The notes under the pieces are model-generated. The model was not told the DNA's origin and did no database searches. It saw only the letters and a program-made list of their open reading frames with translations. A DNA stretch of 33,221 nucleotides from Emmonsiellopsis sp. PD_33 (lineage: Eukaryota > Ascomycota > Eurotiomycetes > Onygenales > Ajellomycetaceae), in contig JANTQF010000377.1 of assembly GCA_032988165.1 (NCBI GenBank), positions 1 to 33,221 on the forward strand, read 5' to 3'. The number at the start of each line of letters is the position of its first letter. Within the stretch, counting starts at the first letter, position 1. Made by a program: the position numbers and the translations under genes. Shown piece by piece: positions 19,927-28,422 of the stretch.

Positions 19927-21944
19927 CTACACAATATCCCAAGGCGAATCCGAATTCCGAAGATACGGTGTCATCCCTTCAAAATCATTCTCTACCTCAC
20001 CTTTTGTCCGCCCATTACCAAGGAATGCCCACGGGTTGTCGTCGACATATCGAAACATGTAATGCTCCCATCGAGGATTCTTAATAGTCTTCAAATAATG
20101 CATGGACTAGAATCACTAGATATCAGTCTTGTAATCCCCTAGAGGAACCAGTGCGGTTTTCCATAAGAGCTAAACTCACCGATCCGCCCCAGCAGCGTGG
20201 CCTGCCATCTTTCGTATTGTCCTTATACCAGCTCCTGCAGTCCGCCGTCCAGACACCACGCTCATGCCATTTGTCAATATACATATCCAACCTCTCGGTA
20301 ATATCCCGTCTAATTTCAATGGCACGCACACGGTCTGATTGGATTTTCTTCGCCGCAGCAATCACGTAGTCGATCTGTGTTTCAAGGCACGGAAGGACAG
20401 TTCCATTGGCAAGATTTCCACGCGGCCCGTTCATCACCCAGTAGTTAGGGAACCCGGGGGCAGCGATGCCGAGATAGCACAGGGGCCAGGAAGACCATTC
20501 GTTTTTGATCCGGATGCCGTCAACTCCGTACAGCTCAAAGTGAGGTGTCCAGGCCATGTTAAATCCCGTGGCGCAGATTATTACATCCACTTCATGGACC
20601 CGGCCGTCGCTAGTGATGACACCTTTCTCGTTGGCTAGAATTATCTCCTCGTAGATGGGCTCAACGTTCGGCTTGATCAAGGCTTCGAGGTATCCATCGC
20701 CAGGGGTGAGTCGTCTGTAAAGGCGTATTAAAATTTTGTGCGAGAGAAAGGGCGGTACGTGGGCTTCACTAGACATACCTGCATCCCACAGCCCAGGTGG
20801 GGATAAGCTTTTTTGTCAATGTTGGGTGATTATTCAACCGTCGAGTCATCGAGTCGGTCATATATTGTCGCGTCATTTCAGCCATCTCCGTTCCCTTGTA
20901 GAAGATAGCGAAACCGGCGTTGATGGCATATTCAATTTGCTTCCGGTAGTTGAGCAGGTACTCAGGGTCTGACTGGAATTTCTTGATTTCGTGAGGCTTA
21001 TAGAAGTACTGCTGGATATCGGCATTCGTCATTTCCTCCTCCTTCTGCTTCTCGCCGTTTGTTGGCACTGCCTCAGCCTTTTCCTCCGTCGAGGTCTCCA
21101 CCTCTACTCGGGGCATTGGCGGAGCAATCCATGTATTTCCTCTGCGGGTGGTGCTGGTAAGCGGACCGCCATCGAGCCTCAGAAGGGGAATGGATCATTA
21201 CCTCATAAAACATTTCAAGTGCGACGCAACTGAGTAAATAAAACTAGTTAGTATAGGGGAGTTTCATGGAATACTAGAGGGGGAAAGGGAAAAGGAAAAT
21301 CCAACTTTTTTGCGCTTGTGGGATGATTTGTATGGCGGAAGAGCCCGTGCCTAGTACCGCAACCCGTTTACCTTCCAGCTCTATTGAATCTGTAGCGAGT
21401 TTATGAATATTAGCCGGCATTTATTGGCATTTAGGTATTTTATTCGACATTCGTACCGTCCCAGTTAGCCGAGTGAACAAGGGGGCCCTTGAAAGAATTG
21501 AGGCCGTCGATATCGGGCCCTTTTGAAGACAGGTCAGCAACGGTTAACTTTGATAAACAAGAAAGGGCCCATCAGGGAAATAAACAGGACTTACAGCGCC
21601 ATTTATTCAGCATCCCCGAACCATTGATGAGTACGTGTGCATAATCCTTAAAGGTCTTGCCCGCATGCTCTACTATAACTTCGTATTGACCCCTTTCTTC
21701 CAGCCAACGAGCAGAGAGAACTTTGTGCTCGAGCTTGACGTATTTTTGGAGATCGTGCTTTTCGCAAAATCCCTTGAAATATTGTAGGATTTCTGGAGCA
21801 TACTGTAGTAGGTTTGAAAGATATATTAGCTTAATACAAGGTACTTTCTGGAACTGTATCACTAACCGCATAGTAAGAGCTCCAGTTTGGATTCGGCTCA
21901 AATGTGTAAGTATATATATGGGCGGGACTGGGCAACATCGAAGT

Positions 21945-22000
<56 letters not shown>

Positions 22001-22331
22001 TTCCTTGTCTAGCTCTTTTTAAATATATCCTATTCATGCTATACTCACACGTCACACGCGCAGCCCGGATATCGGTCTTCAAGAGAGTCAGAAAAAAACC
22101 ATATCTTCGCGCCAGTACTAAGAGATATCACTCACTTTCAAGCCAAGTACCTCCGACATTTGAGTTTTTCTCATAGCAGACAAGCTCGTAGTTGCTCAGT
22201 GCGCGTTCCATTTTGTATGCTGTGCAGAGGCCTGTTGCACCGGCTCCCACGTGGATGATACGAATCGGCATAGGCTGCGAATGCCATTGTTCCAGCAGTT
22301 CTGGAAGCTCAGTCCCGTTTACCCCCGCCAT
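19927..22331 (-). CDS. Baeyer-Villiger monooxygenase (FAD, NADPH)
   Basis: Ten minus-strand exons join in frame to 579 residues: 22331-22136, 22076-22049, 21927-21867, 21802-21595, 21519-21457, 21389-21306, 21229-21202, 21153-20779, 20714-20180 and 20088-19927. GAGATG (29-34) binds FAD. GGTWLENRYPGCACDVPAHI spans two joins and is typical of the family. The Baeyer-Villiger fingerprint F-x-G-x3-H-x3-W is F174-K-G..H180..W184. GTGSSA (199-204) is the NADPH Rossmann motif, with TWIAPP, CRRLTPGDGYLEAL and ATGFN further on. The last exon gives TIKNPRWEHYMFRY and ends SPWDIV. The open frame also begins upstream at a TTG; the first ATG is 22331. The enzyme inserts oxygen beside a ketone to give an ester or lactone. 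It is divergent from the hydrolase gene, a natural partner for opening such products. Intron 2 carries a long microsatellite. Confidence 0.94.
21947..22000. repeat. (CT)n(TA)n microsatellite in a BVMO intron
   Basis: About 15 CT units run into about 11 TA units inside BVMO intron 2 (21928-22048). Nearly half of the 121-nt intron is simple repeat, which makes it likely to vary in length between strains. Confidence 0.9.
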
Positions 22332-22594
22332 AATAATGTATTGGCCGTTAACAATTGAAGGAGAAGGCAATAGAAGTAAGAGCTGGTCAGATGTGCGAGG
22401 GTATGTGAGGGGGTGCTAGGAAAAAACCCATGCAACTGGTCTCTGTGCAGAGGGCTTTTTGAAATTTTGAATTCAACGGTCAGATTTAAATGGCCATTGC
22501 CGTTTCTATATCGCAATTATGTCGTGAAAATTGACATAAATTGGTTGATAGTGGTGGCCATAGTCAGTTATGTGGTTGGTTGGTGCTATGTTTG

Positions 22595-22618
22595 AACTGA
22601 CTCGAATCTCCTGACACA
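22595..22618. promoter_or_regulatory. bZIP-like half site and shared block, BVMO/hydrolase promoter
   Basis: ACTGACTCG (22596-22604) matches the cluster motif with G for the last A of the core. It lies inside the AACTGAC-N5-TCTCCTGACA block shared with 18691-18714. Distances are about 265 bp to the BVMO start and 135-150 bp to the hydrolase start. Confidence 0.45.
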
Positions 22619-22696
22619 GCGGATAATCAGCGAGAAAACGTGTAATTTTGATCATTCACATCAGGGAACTTCATTCTATCTCTCTGAAAAACTCAG

Positions 22697-22706
22697 GCTG
22701 ACTCGA
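22697..22706. promoter_or_regulatory. Second bZIP-like half site, hydrolase promoter
   Basis: GCTGACTCGA repeats the CTGACTCGA of the site 100 bp to the left. It lies about 45 bp before the hydrolase start, close enough to be within the leader. Confidence 0.4.
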
Positions 22707-22750
22707 TTTAATCCAATCCGAGTGTTCAGACGATTCCCAGAAATCGAGAA

Positions 22751-23893
22751 ATGGAGTCTTCTCAAATCCCAGAGCCACAAATTAGCCATGGCGAAGGATA
22801 TCCGTGGTATCATGCGTTATACCTCCATGTCGGTGCTGGGCTCCTCCGTAATATAGTCTGGTCAATATCAGGATCAGGCAAAGAATTCGACAAGTATGTC
22901 ACAATAGAGACACCAGGTTTAGGAACCGGGAGAGTAAGGTGTGCGATCTGTTTGCCACGAAGCACGGAAAATCATCAGCAAGTAAATGCAAATCCGAAAT
23001 TTCCCTTGACTCTGGTCATCGAAGGCGGAGGATTTGTACTCGGGCAACCAGAAGATGGAGAACAAAATGACAGGTTGATATCAGACAAGGTAAGTTAAGA
23101 CAGCTTCGAGCCATCTATACATCCTTGTGTTCATCGGTCGTGGCCCAACTCAATAATTTTCTCCCCCCTACAGACCCAATCCATCGTTATCTCAGTCGAT
23201 TACGCCAAAGCCCCTCGCCATCCGTTCCCCCATGCCCTTCTCCAGCTATACGAAGTTCTCCGCTGGGCACTCTCCGCAGACAGCACCATGGAAGCCATCG
23301 GCGCCACCATCGACCCAAGCAGGGTGGCCATCCTGGGAAATTCAGCCGGGGGCAACCTAACCGCTGCTCTCTCGCTTTTGCTATCATTTTCGCCCGGGCC
23401 CTGCGCCCGCTTTCGAAAGGGGTTGCCTCCCTCATTCCGCCAGAGGTTGCAGATCATGCTCTATCCCAGCGTAGAGTGCCATGAACTATACCGCACGCGG
23501 TTCCAACGGTGTACGCCAGCGGTTCAAGCGAAAAGTCTTCCAGTGGCGGTTGCTGAGCTGATGGAGGCGTCTTATCTTCCCCCCCATGTCGACAAGGAGC
23601 AGATCTTTGTTGCGCCGCTGCTGGCAGATATAGCGCTGCTGAAACAACTTCAAGACCAGATCCCCAGGGCAGTTGTTTTTACTGCTGGATTGGATTGTTT
23701 GAAGGATGAGGCGGAGACATATGTCCAAAGGCTCCAAGACGCGGGTGTTTATGTGAGGTCGAAACAATATCCGGAGGCTATCCATGGATTTTCTCATTAT
23801 AAAGAAGGGTCAAAGGACTTCCGGAAGGATGTCGAGGATTGTTGGAGGATTATATGTGAAGAGTTGCAAGTTGCTTTTAGATCCAAGCCTTGA
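22751..23893 (+). CDS. HSL-type alpha/beta hydrolase (esterase)
   Basis: Two exons, 22751-23089 and 23174-23893, give 352 residues. The hormone-sensitive-lipase (alpha/beta-hydrolase_3) layout is clear. The oxyanion segment EGGGFVLG (91-98) stands where the family has HGGG. The SVDYAKAPRHPFPHAL block follows the splice join. The nucleophile is Ser170 in GNSAGG, the acid Asp287 in TAGLDCLKDEAE, and the base His317 in AIHGFSHY. Glu91 in place of the first His of HGGG is unusual; the glycines that form the oxyanion hole are intact, so activity is plausible. It has no signal peptide, so it is probably intracellular. It shares a 419-bp divergent promoter with the BVMO gene. Hydrolysis of the ester or lactone made by the BVMO is the simplest role, by inference. 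Confidence 0.92.
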
Positions 23894-24295
23894 AGGATAA
23901 CTATTGCTTTTTGGAGAAAGTGTAATGATTTAAAAAATAATGGATGGATGGATCCATTTCTTTTTGCCATCACGTGTTGGGACAACTTGTAACCTGGATA
24001 CAGAATATTTTAGGAGGCGCTCGATGTCATATATAGTATCAGGGATCTAGAGAAAAAAAGGAAAGCAAAGAAGACAAAGGAAAAGAAATGAAAAGAAAAC
24101 CAGAGGAGAACTGGTACTTAGAAAGGTAGATTGAAGATGAAAGACCTCCCCCGAAAACAACCCCCTGACTACTACATATTGCACAGCGCTATATATGCCA
24201 CAAACTACTACCAACCCACTCACCCATCCCTATTTTACTGCCCACAAAGCCTCCCCCACCCCGCCCAAGATCCCAAACCCCAAAAACTAAAGCTC
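23894..24295. other. Convergent spacer hydrolase/EthD
   Basis: This 402-bp spacer separates two 3' ends. It contains a purine-rich tract (about 24050-24100) and a C/A-rich tract (about 24240-24290). No convincing gene is present. Confidence 0.5.
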
Positions 24296-24709
24296 TCAAA
24301 CCCTTGTAGTAACCTCACACCCACTCAGCACAACCATCGGCGTCCCCCTTTCCAGATCCAAAAACTTCTCGCAATCCTCTCGCACCTTTTCCGCAACTTC
24401 GGGTGCCATACAGGCAGCAGTGAATTTCTGAAACGTATCTTGATCCTCAAAGACCATCTCCGTGACAGCATCGAAGCCAAAGTCTGCCTGCGCGCCGCTG
24501 AGGACTGTGGCGGGGTACTGTGTATTGAGATTTGCGGAGTTTCCGGTGTTCGGAATTCGCTGGATATATCGGCGCGTGTGTGAGAGGGGGAAGAGAGGCC
24601 CCAGCAGGGATTTCATTAGGGGCACGTGTGTGCCATCATAGTGGGCTTTGAATTCCTCTGGTGGGATATCGGGCTTGCGGTAGGAGAGCAGGACGACTCG
24701 TAGGGACAT
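24296..24709 (-). CDS. EthD-domain protein
   Basis: An intron-less gene for 137 residues with the EthD-type dimeric alpha/beta-barrel pattern. The N-terminal strand is SLRVVLLSYRKPD, followed by P-E-E-F-K-A-H-Y-D-G-T-H-V-P-L (the family's F-x2-H-Y...H-x-P helix), a central AVTEMVFEDQDTFQKF strand-helix and a last strand MVVLSGCEV. EthD was first linked to a bacterial P450 system for ethyl tert-butyl ether degradation. Fungal members occur in biosynthetic clusters, some acting as decarboxylases or dehydratases. The reaction here is unknown. It shares a 280-bp divergent promoter with the serine-esterase gene and is convergent with the hydrolase. Confidence 0.88.
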   Translation of the reverse strand: MSLRVVLLSYRKPDIPPEEFKAHYDGTHVPLMKSLLGPLFPLSHTRRYIQRIPNTGNSANLNTQYPATVLSGAQADFGFDAVTEMVFEDQDTFQKFTAACMAPEVAEKVREDCEKFLDLERGTPMVVLSGCEVTTRV

Positions 24710-24792
24710 TGTGATATGTACGTTGATTTGGTAGTTTATATTTGATGATCGTAAGATTTAGGTGGCTGATAATAAGTAAATAAGAATCTGAT

Positions 24793-24799
24793 TGAGTCG
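24793..24799. promoter_or_regulatory. bZIP-like variant site, EthD promoter
   Basis: TGAGTCG, the same one-base variant of the core as in the BVMO/hydrolase promoter but on the other strand. It lies about 84 bp upstream of the EthD start. Taken alone it is weak; it gains weight from the two full sites 50-75 bp further on. Confidence 0.35.
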
Positions 24800-24848
24800 G
24801 CCAATTCTTTAACCTTTCCCGAGGTCAGGGCGTCTTGAAGATAGGCCA

Positions 24849-24875
24849 ACTGAGTCAATTATGCATGACTCAGTT
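24849..24875. promoter_or_regulatory. Paired bZIP-type sites, EthD/esterase promoter
   Basis: ACTGAGTCA (24849-24857) and TGACTCAGT (24866-24874) form an inverted pair of the same 9-mer, with eight bases between. It sits near the centre of the 280-bp divergent promoter, about 140-165 bp from the EthD start and 115-140 bp from the esterase start. It is the strongest instance of the motif in the window. Confidence 0.6.
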
Positions 24876-24989
24876 TGTTTCTGCGAAGGGAACATTTACC
24901 TCGCCTTCTATCCGCTTGGGCCATCTTAGCTAACTAGTCTCTTTGGTCTTGCTTCACATCACGCGTCGAAAGAGATCAGGACTTACGAA

Positions 24990-26150
24990 ATGCCACCTCC
25001 TAACCTCACCAGCGACCCGCGCATCGTCGCTGCGCTGGACCGTGCAATTGAACTTGGTGAGATAGGTATAGCCGTTGCCGCATACCACCATGGAGAGCTC
25101 ATCGTCGATGCAGTCGCAGGACATGTCGACAAGTTAGGGGCGCCAGCCGACCAGAACACATTATTCCCTGTATTCTCCGTCACCAAAGGGATAACTTCGC
25201 TTGCGGTCCATATTCAAACAGAGCGCGGGCTGATCGATGTGCAAGACCCAGTCTCAAAATACTGGCCAGAATTTGCAACTGCGGGGAAAGAAGGCATTAC
25301 CATCGAACAGGTTCTTTCCCACCGCTCTGGAGTCCCTCAGATGCCGGCCGATATTACTCCAGAACTTATGGCAGATTGGGAATGGATGGTCGAGCATATT
25401 GCGCAGTTGGAGCCGCTATACCCACCAAACACCGCTAATGCGTACCACGTCTTAGTCTGGGGATGGATCCTAGGAGAGGTCGTGCGTCGTACAGATCCGA
25501 AATCCCGCCCGTTCGATATCTTCGTCAAGGAAGAGATTTTGGTGCCGCTAGGGATTTCTCCACGCAATCTCAATCTCGGAGTCTCGGATAACGATCTTTC
25601 TCGAGTAGCCACACTGTACGGTGGTAACGAGTTCCCTCTGCTCGATGATCGAGGAATAAGCCCAAAGTCAGTAGCACCTGGCTCGAATATCCACAATCTC
25701 CGCATCGTCCAGCAAACCGTGGATCCCAGTGCTGGTGTTATCGCAACTGCTGCTCCGGTCGCGCGCATTTTTGCGCTGCTAGCAGAGGGTGGCCAGTTAG
25801 ATGGAGCTAGATTACTCTCGAGCCAAACCATCAAGACGTTCACAGAACCTAGGAAAGCCGCGAAGGACGCAGATAAAGTGGTGGGGATTCCTGTGTGGGT
25901 TGGAAAAGCTGGATTCTGGCTCGGTGGTGAACCAGGATATTCAGATCCGTTGGTTGGCAATCATCGCGAGATCCTCTACTCTGCCGGGGCTGGCGGTTCT
26001 CTCGCGTGGGCCGATCTTAGAGATCGAATCGCAATCGCCATTTGCCATAATAACATGGACAGCCCAGCAATCATGGAGCCGCAGAGGACCTATGCACCTA
26101 TTGTCAGAGCTGTGCGAGAGATCATTGCAGAGCGGGAAAATAGTAGTTAG
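24990..26150 (+). CDS. Beta-lactamase-fold serine esterase/transferase
   Basis: An intron-less gene for 386 residues with the serine beta-lactamase/penicillin-binding-protein fold of family VIII esterases. The nucleophile motif S-x-x-K is Ser63-V-T-K66 in FSVTKGITS. The Tyr motif appears as A-Y152-H-V-L-V-W-G. HRSGVPQ (111-117) and the late GAGGSLAWADL match the EstB-like branch. Relatives hydrolyse short acyl esters; one branch (LovD-like) transfers acyl groups in statin biosynthesis. No signal peptide is seen, so it is probably cytosolic. In this setting it could hydrolyse or re-acylate an oxygenated product; two different serine hydrolases in one cluster suggests two ester bonds or one acyl transfer (inference). 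It is divergent from the EthD gene, with the paired bZIP sites between them, and is the right-most gene with that pattern. Confidence 0.92.
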   Translation: MPPPNLTSDPRIVAALDRAIELGEIGIAVAAYHHGELIVDAVAGHVDKLGAPADQNTLFPVFSVTKGITSLAVHIQTERGLIDVQDPVSKYWPEFATAGKEGITIEQVLSHRSGVPQMPADITPELMADWEWMVEHIAQLEPLYPPNTANAYHVLVWGWILGEVVRRTDPKSRPFDIFVKEEILVPLGISPRNLNLGVSDNDLSRVATLYGGNEFPLLDDRGISPKSVAPGSNIHNLRIVQQTVDPSAGVIATAAPVARIFALLAEGGQLDGARLLSSQTIKTFTEPRKAAKDADKVVGIPVWVGKAGFWLGGEPGYSDPLVGNHREILYSAGAGGSLAWADLRDRIAIAICHNNMDSPAIMEPQRTYAPIVRAVREIIAERENSS

Positions 26151-26566
26151 TCACATAACCAACGCAAAGAGATACTGTTCCAAGGAGAAATGTATGTACT
26201 TTGAGCGAATTCAAGTATGACGATGCATGGGTGGGGGATGCTCCGACCATTTCTCGGTTGGGCATTAACAATTTTCCGGAGCCCACGATCAGATGTTTTT
26301 AAACTTTAAGGTTTTTTAATAATGCCAAGGCACCTTATGTCACGTGCTTGAGGTGCTCAGCTTCCTCAACATTCAGATATCAAGCCACGCCTCACGTTCC
26401 ACCATGTCAACCAACTACTTCAGAGCTTGTGGGTTTAGGCCTTCTACTACAGAGATCAAGAAAAGGGTACCTTTCTGCCAATCAATCAGTTTTTGTATCT
26501 TAGATTGAGAGTCCCCAGACTTCCCCCGTCAGCCCATCTTGTGGAAATTGACGTCTTATTACTATC
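26151..26566. other. Right edge of the cluster
   Basis: This 416-bp spacer has no gene. A CACGTG E-box lies at 26342-26347. No ACTGAGTCA-like site was found here, so the pattern ends with the esterase gene. Confidence 0.5.
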
Positions 26567-27340
26567 ATGCTGCGTCGAAAGCGCCCAAGCACCAAATTCG
26601 GTTGGTGGTGGCTTCGAACGAAGTCTAAGATACTTCGTTATCGTACTCCGCTCCTCCTTCGAGGAACTATCACCCGTTTGCGACACCATCACAAGCGACC
26701 CTATCTTGCTCTGCTACGCCTTTGTCTTCCCACTACCTCTCTCACGTGGAAATACCCCCTACCAAAACCCGTTCCACCGTTGGACTTCATCAAAGATCCA
26801 GAACTTGCTTTTGAACGTCGATGTGAAGGCACGTTCAGAAACCTACAAGCCATTCCTATCTGGCGGTCTCGCGATACCCCTCTTCGCTCACTTTATCGTC
26901 TTTACGAGGCAATCATAGGCGGGGATGAGATGCTTCCTGTTGTTGGATACGAGACAGAATACTTTTTCTTCCAGAGCAGACGGTCGTGGGAGCTACCTCG
27001 TATCCCAGATCCACAAGATCCGGATCCGATTCGCTACGCAATCCTTGCCGGTATCGTCGAAGGTCTTCTAGAGTCATTCAACTTCCGCCTGAGCGTTGGT
27101 TTGCGACGAGATTACAAACACGTCATTGCCACTAATGAAGGGTATGCTCCATACGACCCAGTGTCAGGACCCTCCTGGCCAAAACATGTCCCAGCAGTTG
27201 ACAAGCAATATTTGCGAGACACAATGCCTCAGGATATGCTCGATTCGGAAGGGAGGCTGGTGTTACATGAGGGCGTAGAGGATGGCCCCTTTGTGAGGAG
27301 AAATATAATTGCCACGGAGCATAAATTCTGGACAATATAG
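26567..27340 (+). CDS. Hypothetical protein, basic N-terminus
   Basis: An uninterrupted ORF of 257 codons. The first 65 residues are very basic (LRRKRPSTKF, RLRHHHKRP). The rest is a soluble-looking domain with the blocks LPVVGYETEYFFFQ, IRYAILAGIVEGLLESFN and LRRDYKHVIATNEGY. The middle recalls uncharacterised fungal proteins in which a similar R-Y-A-x-L-A helix occurs, but I cannot name the family. The basic N-terminus could be a targeting peptide or a mis-set start; the next Met is far downstream. No bZIP-type site lies upstream, so I do not count it in the cluster. Confidence 0.55.
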   Translation: MLRRKRPSTKFGWWWLRTKSKILRYRTPLLLRGTITRLRHHHKRPYLALLRLCLPTTSLTWKYPLPKPVPPLDFIKDPELAFERRCEGTFRNLQAIPIWRSRDTPLRSLYRLYEAIIGGDEMLPVVGYETEYFFFQSRRSWELPRIPDPQDPDPIRYAILAGIVEGLLESFNFRLSVGLRRDYKHVIATNEGYAPYDPVSGPSWPKHVPAVDKQYLRDTMPQDMLDSEGRLVLHEGVEDGPFVRRNIIATEHKFWTI

Positions 27341-27706
27341 CTTCTAGAAAGCATTTAACCTGTTTAACTCTGAAGCCTGTTCTCCTAGTTTTTATGATCC
27401 GAGATCGTTTAATCATGGGGCCTCAATGATTCAGGCTGGTAGACTTAGAACTGGATGGAGGATGTCAGTTATGAGAGTTTAGCACAATTGTTAACAGTGT
27501 CAATTGAGGTCTAAAGACCTTCGGAGCTCCTCTTTTACAACAGCCGCTTGTACAAACAAACAGGATACACAAAACTTCAACATGTGATTTCAATAACTGC
27601 CGCGGGTGACATTGAACACTATATACGAAGGGGACTACTTGCCCCAAACGAAATACGCGAATATGCCCCTCGGTAATATGCCCATATATCTCAAGACTCG
27701 TTGTCA

Positions 27707-28422
27707 TCAATCATAAAAAGGCTCTATTCCATGCTGAGTGCGATACTCGGTAGCTACTCGATCAAGGGCGTGATCTTTCAAAGCAAAGTCAAACCCATTT
27801 TTGTTCATCGCCAGTACTTCGTTTCTTTTTAGGGGTCCCTTATTTCGGTCTATGAGGTGTTTTAGTATCACGACGGCGTCATTCACATCCGTATATGCTT
27901 TTGGATGAAGGGGTTTCGTTGTGAGGCGCCTGAGCTTTGACTCTAATCCCCATTCAAGCGGTGCCGCCAACACCTTCAAGTTGGGGCCGTCCCAGAGAAT
28001 GATATTTTGTTGTTCTGCCTCTTTGCAAAGCGTCTTCCGAGTCTCTGCGGTGAGGAACGTGGCGACGTGGTCGTTTATCCAATCTGTTCCATACCCCAAA
28101 TCATAACCAACCTGCCCCATGATCCTATGCAGAGGTTCCATTAAGTCCTTATCGCTTGCATGCTCTGGATTTATGATGACATCGATATCTTCTGTCGCAA
28201 TTCGATTTTCAAAGAACGAAACGGCGAGAAATCCACCTGGCGATACCATGGTGATCGGCGTAAACGCATAGATCCATTCATCCGCTCCCATTGCGGCATC
28301 TAGTGCTGCCAGTCCTAGAGATACCTATCAACCAGCCGCCATTAGGCAGCCCAGAGTGCAATGCATTACTCACCATCTTTCAACTGGACCTTGTTGAATA
28401 GATTCCTTTGCCCTTGAGCCAT
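27707..28422 (-). CDS. Nucleotidyltransferase-like protein
   Basis: Two exons fit, 28422-28374 and 28314-27707, giving 218 residues. The first encodes MAQGQRNLFNKVQLKD and ends at a canonical GTGAGT donor. The acceptor TCTCTAG gives the join KVQLKD/GLAALDAAMGADEW. Residues 43-61 (GGFLAVSFFENRIATEDID) fit the nucleotidyltransferase pattern of a G-G loop followed by a D-x-D-like pair (Asp59, Asp61). Later blocks DWINDHVATF and WGLESKLRRL match fungal proteins of this fold, which are mostly uncharacterised. If only the second exon is read, translation starts at 28291 and the first helix is lost. Substrate and role are unknown; it is not obviously linked to the cluster. Confidence 0.7.

Noticed and set aside
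22332..22370. Longer BVMO start at 22370
   Set aside because: The codon is TTG. The first ATG in frame is at 22329-22331 and leaves a usual N-terminal length.
25337..25960. 207-codon minus-strand ORF within the esterase gene
   Set aside because: It is antisense to a complete, motif-bearing beta-lactamase-fold gene and has no domain of its own.
12906..26150. Assignment to a named pathway such as steroid or aflatoxin-like metabolism
   Set aside because: BVMO, SDR, P450 and esterase occur in many pathways. Nothing here identifies the substrate and no backbone enzyme is present.
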